A stretch of 64,000 nucleotides of DNA, taken from NCBI RefSeq assembly GCF_017916275.1, contig NZ_JAFMST010000011.1:92886-156885 (forward strand), read 5' to 3'. The DNA is from Rubellimicrobium arenae (GTDB lineage: Bacteria; Pseudomonadota; Alphaproteobacteria; Rhodobacterales; Rhodobacteraceae). Made by a program: the position numbers and the translations under genes. This document shows positions 9,439-17,854 of the stretch, piece after piece; the stretch's first letter is position 1; each line of letters begins with the position of its first letter. Below the pieces are notes generated by a model. That model was not told where the DNA came from. It worked only from the letters and a program-made list of their open reading frames with translations, and ran no database searches.

Positions 9439-10100
9439 GACCCGCTGTCCTCGATCCTGTAGCCGAAGCCGCGCCGCGTCGCGATGATCCCCGGCCCGAG
9501 CTTCTTGCGGAGCCGGGCCACCAGCGCCTCGACCGCATTGGCCTCGCGCGAATCCTCGTCGCCGTGCAGGTGCTCGAGCAGCTCCGTCGGGGGGATGATG
9601 CGGTCCCGGTGCAGGATCAGGTAGGCGAGCAGGCGGAACTCCAGCGGCGTCAGCGCCACCGGCGCCCCCCTCAGGCTGGCCGTCATCCGGTTGAGGTCGA
9701 CAACCAGATCCCCGACGACCTGGACGGCGGCTGGACGTCCAGCCGACCGGCGCACCAGGGCGCGCGCCCGCGCCACCAGCTCCTCCATCCGGAACGGCTT
9801 GGGGAGGTAGTCGTCCGCCCCGGCGTCGATGCCTTCGACCCTCTCGATCCAGCTTCCCCGGGCGGTCAGGATCAGGACCGGCGTCGTGCAGCCCTCGCTC
9901 CGCCAGCGCTTCAGCACCGAAAGCCCGTCGAGGCGCGGCAGCCCGAGGTCCAGGATGATGAGGTCGTAGTCCTCGGTCCCGCCCTTGAACCAGGCCGTCT
10001 CGCCATCCTCGGCCTGCTCTGTCCGAAAGCCCGCCCCATCCAGCACCGACATCAGGTCGCGGGCGATGCGCGGATCATCCTCGACGATGAGCGCGCGCAT
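9435..10100 (-). CDS. OmpR/PhoB-type response regulator
   Basis: A 221-residue regulator with an N-terminal receiver domain, in which the phospho-acceptor Asp sits in LIILDLGLPRLDG near residue 51, and a C-terminal winged helix (about residues 125-220). ATG 10100 overlaps the stop of the PepSY gene (TGATG), giving the operon PepSY-RR-HK. Regulators of this class bind tandem direct repeats with about 11-bp period; such an array sits upstream of this operon at 10466-10509. Confidence 0.93.
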   Translation of the reverse strand: MRALIVEDDPRIARDLMSVLDGAGFRTEQAEDGETAWFKGGTEDYDLIILDLGLPRLDGLSVLKRWRSEGCTTPVLILTARGSWIERVEGIDAGADDYLPKPFRMEELVARARALVRRSAGRPAAVQVVGDLVVDLNRMTASLRGAPVALTPLEFRLLAYLILHRDRIIPPTELLEHLHGDEDSREANAVEALVARLRKKLGPGIIATRRGFGYRIEDSGS

Positions 10101-10441
10101 CAATCGTCGTCCGTGTCGGTGCCGTCATCCGAAGTGGCGTCCTCGTCGTCCTGCTCATCCTCGACCTCGAGAACCTCACCCGACGCGGCCAGCATCTCCA
10201 CCTCGATCAGCCGCCCATCGCCGGTCAGGATCTCGAACTCATAGATGAGCACGCCGTCCTCGTTGTCGAGTTCCACGTCCAGAACCTCGCCGCCATAGTC
10301 CGCGGCCAGCCGGGGCAGGAGGTCCGACAAGGGACGGATCTCACCCCTGGCGACGGCATCGCGGACGACGGAGCTGTCCTCCTGGGCCAGGGCAGGCCCC
10401 GGCACCGCGAGGGCGAGAACGAGGGAAAACATACGGATCAT
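10100..10441 (-). CDS. PepSY-domain periplasmic protein
   Basis: A small secreted protein of 113 residues. The start is ATG 10441, preceded by AGGTCGG; a longer frame from 10483 would run back into the 11-bp repeat array. It has a signal peptide (MIRMFSLVLALAVPGPALAQ), one PepSY-type domain with the alternating GRLIEVEMLAASGEVLEVE pattern, and a strongly acidic C-terminal tail rich in Asp and Glu that could bind cations. First gene of the PepSY-RR-HK operon. PepSY proteins often modulate proteases or sensor kinases; a role in this two-component system is an inference. Confidence 0.85.
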   Translation of the reverse strand: MIRMFSLVLALAVPGPALAQEDSSVVRDAVARGEIRPLSDLLPRLAADYGGEVLDVELDNEDGVLIYEFEILTGDGRLIEVEMLAASGEVLEVEDEQDDEDATSDDGTDTDDD

Positions 10442-10465
10442 GACCGACCTGATAGCCGATGCGAC

Positions 10466-10509
10466 CTGACAGGACGCTGACATGACCCGTCAGGACCCCG
10501 TCAGGCCCG
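10466..10509. promoter_or_regulatory. Four 11-bp units between divergent PepSY genes: probable response-regulator site
   Basis: Four consecutive 11-bp units run without gap: CTGACAGGACG, CTGACATGACC, CGTCAGGACCC and CGTCAGGCCCG. Units 1 and 2 are direct repeats (CTGACA), units 3 and 4 are direct repeats (CGTCAGG), and the two pairs face each other because CTGAC is the reverse complement of GTCAG. One repeat per helical turn is what OmpR/PhoB-family dimers recognise. The array lies 25 bases upstream of the PepSY-RR-HK operon and 57 bases before the divergent PepSY gene at 10567, so it could serve both. Confidence 0.6.
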
Positions 10510-10566
10510 CCATGCGAAAAGCGATTCGTCCCGGGCCGCACATCGGCCCCATCGAAAGGATCACGC

Positions 10567-10818
10567 ATGTCTTTCACCAATCGTATCGCCCTGGCCGGGG
10601 GCTTGGCCCTGGTCGCCCTTCCGGCGGTCGCGCAGGACGCCGGACCCCGGCTGTCCGCGATCATCGGCGACTTCGAGCAACGCGGCTACCGTGTCACCGA
10701 AGTCGACGTGGACAACGACCAGATCGAGATCCAGGCGGTCCATCCCGACGGCCACACCGTCGAAGCGACCGTGGATCCGCAAAGCGGAGCGGTCCTGAAC
10801 GAAACCCCTGACAACTGA
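10567..10818 (+). CDS. Small PepSY-domain protein
   Basis: An 83-residue secreted protein. It has a signal peptide of about 22 residues (ending AVAQ-D) and then a single PepSY repeat (VTEVDVDNDQIEIQAVHPDG and a following EATVDPQSGAVL segment). GAAAGGA lies nine bases before ATG 10567. It is divergent from the other PepSY gene and 20 bases upstream of the RTX gene, so it is probably co-transcribed with it and controlled by the two-component system next door. Confidence 0.85.
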   Translation: MSFTNRIALAGGLALVALPAVAQDAGPRLSAIIGDFEQRGYRVTEVDVDNDQIEIQAVHPDGHTVEATVDPQSGAVLNETPDN

Positions 10819-10838
10819 CGCACCGAGGAGAACGGAAC

Positions 10839-11501
10839 ATGGCGCGCATCGATGGCACCTCCGGGGCCGACACGCGGAACGGAACTGACCTTGCGGACAT
10901 CCTGCGGGGGGTTGCGGGGGATGACCGGCTCTACGGTCGCGGCGGGAACGACGACCTCTACGGCGGCAAGGGTCACGATCGCCTGTGGGGCGATGCGGGG
11001 CGGGACGATATCGAAGGCGGGGACGGCAACGACCGGCTCTGGGGCGGGGTTGGCAACGACGAGCTCGAGGGCGACTCGGGACACGACTCCCTGTATGGCG
11101 GCGACGGCCGCGATGAGCTGGACGGCGGCGCGGGACGGGACCGGCTGTCCGGAGGCGAAGGCCATGACGAGCTGGATGGCGGATCGGGGAACGACCGGCT
11201 TTATGGCGGGGCCGGGAGGGACCGGCTGGAGGGCGGGACCGGGAATGACCTTCTGACGGGCGGCTCGGGCGCAGATGTGTTCGAGTTCGAGCGAGGGGAC
11301 GGCCGCGACCGGATCACCGACTTCGCCGACGGCGTGGACCGCATCGACCTTGACGATTTCAGCCGGTCGCAGGTCCAGTCGGTCGTCAGCAACGCCCGCC
11401 AGACCGGCGACGACCTAGTCCTCACGCTCTCCGCCGGGACCACGGTGACGCTCGAGAACATGCAGAAGTCCGATCTCGGATTGAACGACTTCCTGTTCTG
11501 A
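10839..11501 (+). CDS. RTX-repeat calcium-binding protein, repeats only
   Basis: A 220-residue acidic protein. From about residue 20 to 150 it consists of roughly a dozen GGxGxDxLx-type nonapeptides in many variants (GGDGNDRLW, GGAGRDRLS, GGSGNDRLY). A C-terminal stretch of about 60 residues resembles the serralysin-type end (DVFEFERGDGRDRITDF). There is no signal peptide, as expected for type I secretion. No catalytic or adhesive domain is present. GAGGAG lies before ATG 10839. No type I secretion genes are in the window. It could be an extracellular calcium-binding or matrix protein, or the calcium-responsive output of the adjacent system; both are inferences. Confidence 0.85.
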   Translation: MARIDGTSGADTRNGTDLADILRGVAGDDRLYGRGGNDDLYGGKGHDRLWGDAGRDDIEGGDGNDRLWGGVGNDELEGDSGHDSLYGGDGRDELDGGAGRDRLSGGEGHDELDGGSGNDRLYGGAGRDRLEGGTGNDLLTGGSGADVFEFERGDGRDRITDFADGVDRIDLDDFSRSQVQSVVSNARQTGDDLVLTLSAGTTVTLENMQKSDLGLNDFLF

Positions 11502-11588
11502 GCCCCTTCGACTGGTCGCGCCCAACCCTGTCGACCTGACCGGCGTCGGCGGGTCAGAGGGTTCGGCCTGACACCGGAAAGACGAGAG

Positions 11589-11621
11589 CAGGCTCCCTCC
11601 GCCAGTCGCTGCGGGAGCCTG
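11589..11621 (+). terminator. Stem-loop downstream of RTX gene
   Basis: CAGGCTCCC and GGGAGCCTG pair perfectly (9 bp) around a 15-base loop, 88 bases after the RTX stop. Only a weak T-rich stretch follows (TGTTCGTGCT), so termination is likely but not certain. The rest of the 293-bp gap 11502-11794 contains nothing else recognised, apart from an AT-rich patch at about 11756-11775 that may hold the promoter of the next gene. Confidence 0.45.
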
Positions 11622-11794
11622 TGTTCGTGCTCACAGAGAGACGCCCCGTGTTCCAGACAGGCCGCCCCGCCACGCTCGCCTGCCGGGCCGTTCACATCCC
11701 CCACGATCAGCGCCGACACCGGTCCCCAGCGCTGCAAGGGCACGACGCAGGAGCGGTTAACGGATCATTAATCATGATCGGGTAGGCAGGGGAC

Positions 11795-14131
11795 GTGATC
11801 AGAACGGGGGTATGGTCCGATCTGCTGCTTGTCCCGCCAGATGAAACGGACCGCCTCGCCTCAGTTGCCGTTGATCGGACGGGGGCCAGCGCGATGCGGA
11901 TGAACTCGGGGCGGCGGGCCGAGGACACCGTCCAGATCCCGTCTGCGGCGGATCGCACGGGAACAAGGCGCTCGCTGCGGCTGCGACTGCCGAATGACCA
12001 TCTTCCCGGGGGGATCGCCGCTGTCATGGCCGGCACGATCATCCTGTTCGTGCTCACCCTGGCGTTCGCGCTGCTCTGGACGACGCGGACCCTCGACAGT
12101 CAGGCGGCCGACCAGTCCATGGTCCAGATGCGGAACGAACAGGACGACATGCTCGCCCGGGCGAGGATGATCACCCTGGATTACACCAAATGGGATGCGG
12201 CCGTCAGCGCGCTGGCTGTCCGGGATTTCGACTGGATCTATGACAACATCGGCTCGACAGCCACGATCGGGCGTGCGGTGCAGCTCGTTGTCCTGTCGGG
12301 CGGCCCGGTCCGCGGCGACATCGGCTGGACGGATGCAGGGGGCGGACGGGAGACGACCGGCCTCCTGAGCCAGGGGATCCTGGATGCCGTCGGACGCAGG
12401 CTGGCCGACGTTCCGGACGACTCCTACGGCGGGATCGACTTCTTCGGCTGGTCGGATGGCTCGCTCTATGCCTTGGGCGCATCCCGCTTCGAGCCGGTCG
12501 ACAACGTCATCTCTCTTCCAGACGGGGCCACGGATTTCGGCTTCCTGGTCATGGGCATCCGGTTGACGGACGATATGCTGGACGACACGGCGAGGAGCTT
12601 CCTTCTCAAGGATCTGAGAATCGTCCGCTCGGTGGCTCCTTGGCAGATGGGCCTGCCGCTGCGCGGCCAGGACGGAGAGCCCGTCGCCTACCTCGCCTGG
12701 GACCGTCCCTTTCCAGGCGGGGACGCCCTGCATCAGCTCATGCCGGTCCTGGGCGTCGTCATGGCCCTGACGGTCTGCCTGGCCGTCCTGGGCCTCCTCC
12801 TCGTGCGGAGAAGCGCGCAGCACCTCCTCGAGGCGAAGCGGCGGGCCTCGGTGGCGGCGCTGACGGATGCCTTGACGGGTCTCCCGAACCGGGCCGCCTT
12901 CAACGAGATGATCGCGCGACCGTCCTGCGCCGGGGGACGAAGCATCGTGTTCCTCGACATCAACGGCTTCAAGCGGATCAACGACAGCATCGGTCACGCC
13001 GCCGGCGATCAGGTGATCGCCTGCATCGCGCGGCGCCTGTCCCGGCTTGGGGCGCCCGGCACCTTCCTGGCGCGCATCTCCGGCGACGAGTTCGTGTTCG
13101 TCGTGACCGGGCCCGACATCGAGCATCGGACCTCCCGCCTTCTCAGCGCCATCGAGTCCCGCCTGTCCGAGCCTTTCAGCATCCTCGGGCATCGGATGCT
13201 TTTGCAGGCCGCGGTCGGCTATGCCGTTCAGGAGGTGGACGACCTTCCCGGCGACGATCTGGTCCGGCACGCCGACCTCGCGATGTACGAGGCAAAGCGG
13301 CAGAACAGCCGGGTGGCCGTCGCCTTCAGCTCCATGATCGGGCAGGCGTCGATCGATGCGACACGGATCGAGCAGGGCCTTCGAAGCGCCCTGGCCACGA
13401 GGGGGGAGCTTTCGGTCGCCTACCAGCCCATCACGGGAACGGACGGCAGGTTTGTCCGGGCGGAAGCGCTCGCCCGCTGGTCGTCGCCTGAATTCGGCAT
13501 CGTTTCGCCCAGCCGCTTCATCGCCGTGGCCGAGCAGGCCGGCCTCATGATCGAGCTGGGACGCCGGCTCCTGACGCTGATACGCGACGATCTGGTCGCT
13601 CATCCGGACCTTCGGGTCAGCGTGAACATCTCGCCACTCCAGCTCGTCGTGCCGGATTTCGTTCCCGATCTGTTGCACGACCTTTCGATCCGGGGGATCG
13701 GACCGGACCGCATCCAGGTCGAGCTCACCGAGTCCGTGCTCGTGAAGGACACGCAGCTCGTGGCGGACCATCTGAGGAAACTGAGGACGGCAGGGTTCTC
13801 GACGGCGCTGGACGACTTCGGAACCGGCTATTCCTCGGTCGGCTACCTCGAGCAGATGAGCTTCGACACCCTCAAGATCGACCGGGCCTTCGTGCAGGGC
13901 GTGCGCGACTCGGGGCGGCGCCGCGCCGTCCTGAGAGCCATGATCGACATGGCCCATGGCCTCGGGCTGAGCGTGGTCGGTGAAGGCGTGGAGACGGACG
14001 AGGACCTCGTTCTCCTGAGGGAGCTTGGGTGCGATCTGGTGCAGGGGTATCATCTCGGCCCACCTATGCACATCGACGCGCTGGGCGCCCGATGGCTGTC
14101 AGGCCCGGTCCCGGCGCAGCTGGCCGTCTGA
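11795..14131 (+). CDS. Membrane GGDEF/EAL cyclic-di-GMP signalling protein
   Basis: Up to 778 residues. A cytoplasmic leader, transmembrane segment 1 (about 72-95), a periplasmic CHASE4-like sensor domain (about 100-310), transmembrane segment 2 (about 318-340), then GGDEF (about 355-510) and EAL (about 520-770). The cyclase signature is SGDEF (about 428), a permitted variant; no RxxD inhibitory site precedes it. The phosphodiesterase domain is intact by motif: EAL near 557, VSVNISPLQL, DDFGTGYSS, LKIDRAFV and GEGVET. It is probably a phosphodiesterase, with a GGDEF domain that is regulatory or weakly active. The start is uncertain: GTG 11795, or ATG 11894 or 11900, all before the first membrane segment. 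Confidence 0.9.
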   Translation: MIRTGVWSDLLLVPPDETDRLASVAVDRTGASAMRMNSGRRAEDTVQIPSAADRTGTRRSLRLRLPNDHLPGGIAAVMAGTIILFVLTLAFALLWTTRTLDSQAADQSMVQMRNEQDDMLARARMITLDYTKWDAAVSALAVRDFDWIYDNIGSTATIGRAVQLVVLSGGPVRGDIGWTDAGGGRETTGLLSQGILDAVGRRLADVPDDSYGGIDFFGWSDGSLYALGASRFEPVDNVISLPDGATDFGFLVMGIRLTDDMLDDTARSFLLKDLRIVRSVAPWQMGLPLRGQDGEPVAYLAWDRPFPGGDALHQLMPVLGVVMALTVCLAVLGLLLVRRSAQHLLEAKRRASVAALTDALTGLPNRAAFNEMIARPSCAGGRSIVFLDINGFKRINDSIGHAAGDQVIACIARRLSRLGAPGTFLARISGDEFVFVVTGPDIEHRTSRLLSAIESRLSEPFSILGHRMLLQAAVGYAVQEVDDLPGDDLVRHADLAMYEAKRQNSRVAVAFSSMIGQASIDATRIEQGLRSALATRGELSVAYQPITGTDGRFVRAEALARWSSPEFGIVSPSRFIAVAEQAGLMIELGRRLLTLIRDDLVAHPDLRVSVNISPLQLVVPDFVPDLLHDLSIRGIGPDRIQVELTESVLVKDTQLVADHLRKLRTAGFSTALDDFGTGYSSVGYLEQMSFDTLKIDRAFVQGVRDSGRRRAVLRAMIDMAHGLGLSVVGEGVETDEDLVLLRELGCDLVQGYHLGPPMHIDALGARWLSGPVPAQLAV

Positions 14132-14304
14132 CGTTCCCGATGCCACCTTGGGGCCACGCCGGATGCGGGTCGGACTGTGGCCGGTCGGCCTCGGACCGGA
14201 TCCGATCCAGGCCCAGCGCCACAACCTCGACACGATCTTGCAGCAGACTACCGCCGGTTGGATGGGTGTTCCGTCCGACTCGGGCAAAGGGGCCGAAGAC
14301 ATCC

Positions 14305-15090
14305 ATGGAGATCTGGTTCGGATCCGACGCGGGGGTCTACCTCCGGGATCCCGAACTTCGCGAGATCCTGGCCTCCAGTGCGGCTCATCGGGTTGCGCCA
14401 ACCGGAGCGGCTCTCCCGCCTTGCCTGTCCGGCCCCGTCGCGATCCTGTTCCGGCAGGTCGCCACCCCCTCCCTGGAGGTGATCTGGTTCACCCGGCGCG
14501 CCCGACGCCTGGGGTTCGAGCCCCTTGTGCTCGAACATGGGGCCGACCGCTTCTGTGCCCACAACGGCTACAAACGGGCGCTGGTGACCATGCCAATCAT
14601 TCTCGGGCGCAACCGACATCGGCACATCGTCCTGAGGAAGCAGAAGCTCATCGAGCACACCCGGGCCGAGGGGCAGCCGCTGAATGCGCTCGAGACCGGG
14701 TCGGGCGAGAATCTCGTCGCCTATCATCACCGGAAGCTCGGCGAGGTGATGGGAACGTCCGCTCCCCGTCACATCGAGATCGGCTCGGTCCTTGGCCGAA
14801 CCGCAGGCTCCGCGATGGAATATTATGTCGAGTTCTTCCGGCTCCTGTCCGGCGGCCTTGTCCTTTTCGAGGACTTCATCGCGGACTGCAGGACGGCCGA
14901 GTTCTTCGACCGGGTCGTGCATCCGGCGTTTCGCAAGGTCAGCCATGAGACCGGACAACGGCCCCAGATCGCGCGGCTGACCCAGGGCCGTCGCGTGCTG
15001 TCGCCGCTGTGGAATGCCTATCCCTGTGCCGCCGCCGACGAACCCGGCTGGGCGTTGGATGCAGGACCCCGTGGCGCCATCTTCAGCTGA
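14305..15090 (+). CDS. Hypothetical protein, not recognised
   Basis: A 261-residue soluble protein that I do not recognise. It starts MEIWFGSDAGVYLRDPELRE and has no signal peptide or membrane segment. It is rich in His and Arg, with clusters such as RNRHRHIVLRKQK and AYHHRKLGEV, and contains the Cys-bearing segments PPCLSG, DRFCAHNGY and ADCRTAEF. An upstream in-frame ATG at 14029 would overlap the EAL gene by 100 bases and is less likely. The 3' end overlaps the next gene by 32 bases, suggesting a two-gene unit. The 173-bp gap before it holds no evident promoter. Confidence 0.6.
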   Translation: MEIWFGSDAGVYLRDPELREILASSAAHRVAPTGAALPPCLSGPVAILFRQVATPSLEVIWFTRRARRLGFEPLVLEHGADRFCAHNGYKRALVTMPIILGRNRHRHIVLRKQKLIEHTRAEGQPLNALETGSGENLVAYHHRKLGEVMGTSAPRHIEIGSVLGRTAGSAMEYYVEFFRLLSGGLVLFEDFIADCRTAEFFDRVVHPAFRKVSHETGQRPQIARLTQGRRVLSPLWNAYPCAAADEPGWALDAGPRGAIFS

Positions 15091-15583
15091 CGTGCGACAC
15101 AGGTTGGGTGTCTTCCTCATGGGCCTGGTGCTCAAGAAGGGGACCGACTACCTGTTCGACTACGTGGCCTATCCCGCGGCGCTGCTCTGGCTGGGCTATG
15201 TCGCGGGCGGGGCGGCGATGGCGGCGGCGTCGGTCCTCGTCAACATCGCCGTCCTCCGAGTGTACGACTGGAGCCGTCGGGACTTTCTCCTCCTCGAAAG
15301 CATCAAGGATCTGCGGCAGCTCGAAGGGACGGCGCCGTGGCGCCGCGCCGTGTCGGGCGTGATCCGGTCAGGGGACATCCCGGCCTTCTTCATCCTGTCC
15401 TGCCTGGAGGATCCCGTCGTGGCGACGCTCTATCTCCGGCGGGGCAGCCATCTTTACAACGGCTTCGCCCTTCGGGACTGGACCATCTTCCTGGCCTCGA
15501 CGCTGCTTTCCAATCTGGTCTGGACCCTGCACCTGTCCGCCTGGATCGCGCTGGCCCGGGCTGGCCTGGCCGGGCTGATCTGA
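15059..15583 (+). CDS. Hypothetical membrane protein
   Basis: A 174-residue protein from ATG 15059. It shows hydrophobic segments at about residues 33-65 (ALLWLGYVAGGAAMAAASVL) and 145-170, with a basic, acidic middle (YDWSRRDFLLLESIKDLRQLEG). No family is recognised. It overlaps the end of the preceding unknown gene by 32 bases; an in-frame ATG at 15014 would extend the overlap. A GGCTGG-N6-CCAGCC hairpin at 15599-15616 may end the transcript. The pair may be a lineage-specific unit. Confidence 0.55.
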   Translation: MQDPVAPSSADVRHRLGVFLMGLVLKKGTDYLFDYVAYPAALLWLGYVAGGAAMAAASVLVNIAVLRVYDWSRRDFLLLESIKDLRQLEGTAPWRRAVSGVIRSGDIPAFFILSCLEDPVVATLYLRRGSHLYNGFALRDWTIFLASTLLSNLVWTLHLSAWIALARAGLAGLI

Positions 15584-15728
15584 GGCTTCGACCGCGGCGG
15601 CTGGGCCGGGCCAGCCGTTCGGATGCGGCCACGCCCTTGCAGACGGCACCCGCGCGCTAGCTCGTTCAGCGACTTGCCCCGGATCCACGTCACGTCCGTC
15701 GGGCCGAACGAACGAGGAGCGTGGGCAG

Positions 15729-16796
15729 ATGCGCTTGCTAGCCTTGCCGGGGGACGGCATCGGGCCGGAGATCACGGATGCGACGCTGCGCGTGCTGGCC
15801 ACGCTTGAGGATCGGTCGCATCTCGGCCTGACGGTGGAGCGAATGGAGATCGGCCTCGCCTCGCTCGCGGCGGAGGGCACGACCCTTCCGGAGGCGGTGA
15901 TCCGTCGCATTCCCGAGGTCGAGGGCGTGATCCTCGGCCCCGTCTCGCACTACGAGTACCCGCCCAAGGACAAGGGTGGCCCGAACCCCTCGGCCGAGCT
16001 GCGTACCGGCTTCGAGCTTTATGCGAACATCCGGCCCTGTCGGTCGCATCCCGATTTCTCGGTGCTGCGGGCGCCCATGGATCTCGTGATCGTGCGGGAG
16101 AACACGGAAGGCTTCTACTCCGACCGGAACATGTTCGCGGGAACGGGCGAGTTCATGCCCGACGAGAACATGGCCCTGTCAGTCCGGAAGATCACCGCGC
16201 GCGGCTCGGCCCGGGTGGCGCGCGCCGCCTTCCGGCTGTCGCAGGGTCGCCGGGGCCGGGTGACGGCGGTGCACAAGGCGAACGTCCTCAAGCTGTCCGA
16301 CGGCCTGTTCCTGCGCGAGGTCCGCAAGGTCGCGGCAGAGTTTCCCGATGTCGTCCTCGACGAACTGATCGTGGATGCCGCCGCAGCGCACCTGATCCGT
16401 TCGCCCGGCCGGTTCGACGTGATCGTCACCACCAACATGTTCGGCGACATCCTGTCCGACGAGGCCTCCGAGCTTTGCGGCAGCCTCGGACTGGGGGGGT
16501 CGATCAATGCGGGCGACACGATCTGCGTCGCACAGGCGCAGCACGGCTCGGCCCCCGACATCGCCGGCAAGGGAGTGGCCAATCCCACGTCGCTGATCCT
16601 GTCGGCAGCCATGTTGCTCGACTGGCTTGGCCAGCGCCACGGGAACCCTAGCTTGAGCAAAGCCGGATCTCTGATCGAGGAGGCGGTGCACAGGACGCTG
16701 GCGGATCCCGACACGCGGACCCGCGACCTTGGCGGCGATCTGGGCACCGAGGAGTTTACGTCGCGGGTCTGTCAGGCGCTGGCATCGCCGGACTGA
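15729..16796 (+). CDS. Isocitrate/isopropylmalate-type dehydrogenase (tartrate dehydrogenase-like)
   Basis: A 355-residue NAD(P)-dependent beta-decarboxylating dehydrogenase. It has LPGDGIGPEIT at the N-terminus, the substrate loop IVRENTEGFYSD (about residue 123), KANVLKLSDGLF with the catalytic Lys, and the metal site TTNMFGDILSDEASELCGSLG. Since it sits immediately upstream of a tripartite tricarboxylate transporter rather than leucine genes, it more likely oxidises an imported hydroxy-acid (tartrate, malate or an isopropylmalate-like acid) than acting as LeuB. GAGGAG precedes ATG 15729. The exact substrate is open. Confidence 0.8.
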   Translation: MRLLALPGDGIGPEITDATLRVLATLEDRSHLGLTVERMEIGLASLAAEGTTLPEAVIRRIPEVEGVILGPVSHYEYPPKDKGGPNPSAELRTGFELYANIRPCRSHPDFSVLRAPMDLVIVRENTEGFYSDRNMFAGTGEFMPDENMALSVRKITARGSARVARAAFRLSQGRRGRVTAVHKANVLKLSDGLFLREVRKVAAEFPDVVLDELIVDAAAAHLIRSPGRFDVIVTTNMFGDILSDEASELCGSLGLGGSINAGDTICVAQAQHGSAPDIAGKGVANPTSLILSAAMLLDWLGQRHGNPSLSKAGSLIEEAVHRTLADPDTRTRDLGGDLGTEEFTSRVCQALASPD

Positions 16797-16864
16797 GCCC
16801 GGTCCACAGCCGGAGAAGGGCTGTGGCCCGCCACAACAAGAGCACTTGAAGGGGAGGAGACATC

Positions 16865-17830
16865 ATGTTCGTGATCACTCGACGGACGTTGGCCGCGGTC
16901 GCGGTTTCGCTTCTGGCGCTGCCAGCCGCCGCCCAGGACGCGGCGCCGCTGGAGTCGCTGTCCATCCTCGCGCCGTCCAGCGCCGGCTCGGGCTACGACC
17001 AGCTGGCCCGCGCGATCCAGCAGGTCATGACGGATGAAGGGCTCGCCTCGGGGATCGAGGTGGAGAACGTCGCGGGCGGTGGCGGGACCGTGGGGCTCGC
17101 GCAGTTCGTGACCTCCAACCCGCGCGGACCGGCCGCCATGGTGCTGGGCTTCGCGCTCGTCGGCGGCATCCTGACGACAGGCTCACCCGTCACGCTGGCC
17201 GATGTGGAGCCGGTCGCCCGGCTCATGGGCGAGAACGACGTGATCGTCGTCCCGGCCAATTCCGAGATCCAGGACCTCCAGGGCCTCGTGGCCGCCCTCA
17301 AGGCCGACCCGGCCGGCGTGTCTTGGGCGGGCGGCTCGATCGGGGGCATCGACCACGTCATCGCGGGCCTTTTCGCCAAGGCCGCTGGGGTGGACCCCAC
17401 CCAGATCAATTACGTCGTGCATGCCGGCGGCGGCGAGGTGCTGGCCTCGATCCTGGGCGGGCAGACGACGGTCGGCATCTCGGGCTACGAGGAGTTCGCG
17501 CCGCAGATCGAATCCGGCGACCTTCGCGCCCTGGGCGTCTCCGGGTCCGAACGGATCGAAGGCGTGGACGTGCCGACCTTCCAGGAAGGTGGCGTCGACC
17601 TCGCCGTGACGAACTGGCGCGGCATCGCCGCCCATCCCGCGATGTCCGACGAGGACAAGGCCGCGCTGGCCGCCGCGGTCGATGCCATGGTCAAGACCGA
17701 GGCCTGGTCCCAGTTGCTTCAGGAGCGGGGCTGGACGGACAACTATCTGCCCGCCGATGAATTCCGCACCTTCCTCGAAGAGGAAAACACCCGCGTTCAG
17801 ACCGCGTTGCAGGAAGCCGGCGTGCTCTGA
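16865..17830 (+). CDS. tctC: Tripartite tricarboxylate transporter substrate-binding protein (TctC family)
   Basis: A 321-residue periplasmic binding protein. It has a signal peptide ending AAAQ-D at about 26, then the TctC/Bug fold, with IVVPANSEIQDLQGL and the GGGEVLASILGGQ ligand region. It presents a carboxylate to the TctAB membrane pair encoded next. AGGGGAGGAGA lies just before ATG 16865. Bug-type receptors bind diverse carboxylates, so the ligand is unknown. Confidence 0.92.
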   Translation: MFVITRRTLAAVAVSLLALPAAAQDAAPLESLSILAPSSAGSGYDQLARAIQQVMTDEGLASGIEVENVAGGGGTVGLAQFVTSNPRGPAAMVLGFALVGGILTTGSPVTLADVEPVARLMGENDVIVVPANSEIQDLQGLVAALKADPAGVSWAGGSIGGIDHVIAGLFAKAAGVDPTQINYVVHAGGGEVLASILGGQTTVGISGYEEFAPQIESGDLRALGVSGSERIEGVDVPTFQEGGVDLAVTNWRGIAAHPAMSDEDKAALAAAVDAMVKTEAWSQLLQERGWTDNYLPADEFRTFLEEENTRVQTALQEAGVL

Positions 17831-17854
17831 GACCAAGAGGGGAGGACGCACAGC

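Noticed and set aside
10900..11260. The tandem GC-rich repeats in the RTX gene as a DNA repeat or CRISPR
   Set aside because: The periodicity is that of GGxGxDxLx peptides with varied codons. There are no identical repeats with unique spacers.
11861..14071. A 736-codon antisense frame opposite the GGDEF/EAL gene
   Set aside because: No motif, biased composition and complete overlap with a strong gene on the plus strand.
15729..16796. Naming the dehydrogenase leuB
   Set aside because: No leucine genes are near and it adjoins a carboxylate transporter; tartrate- or malate-type activity is as likely.
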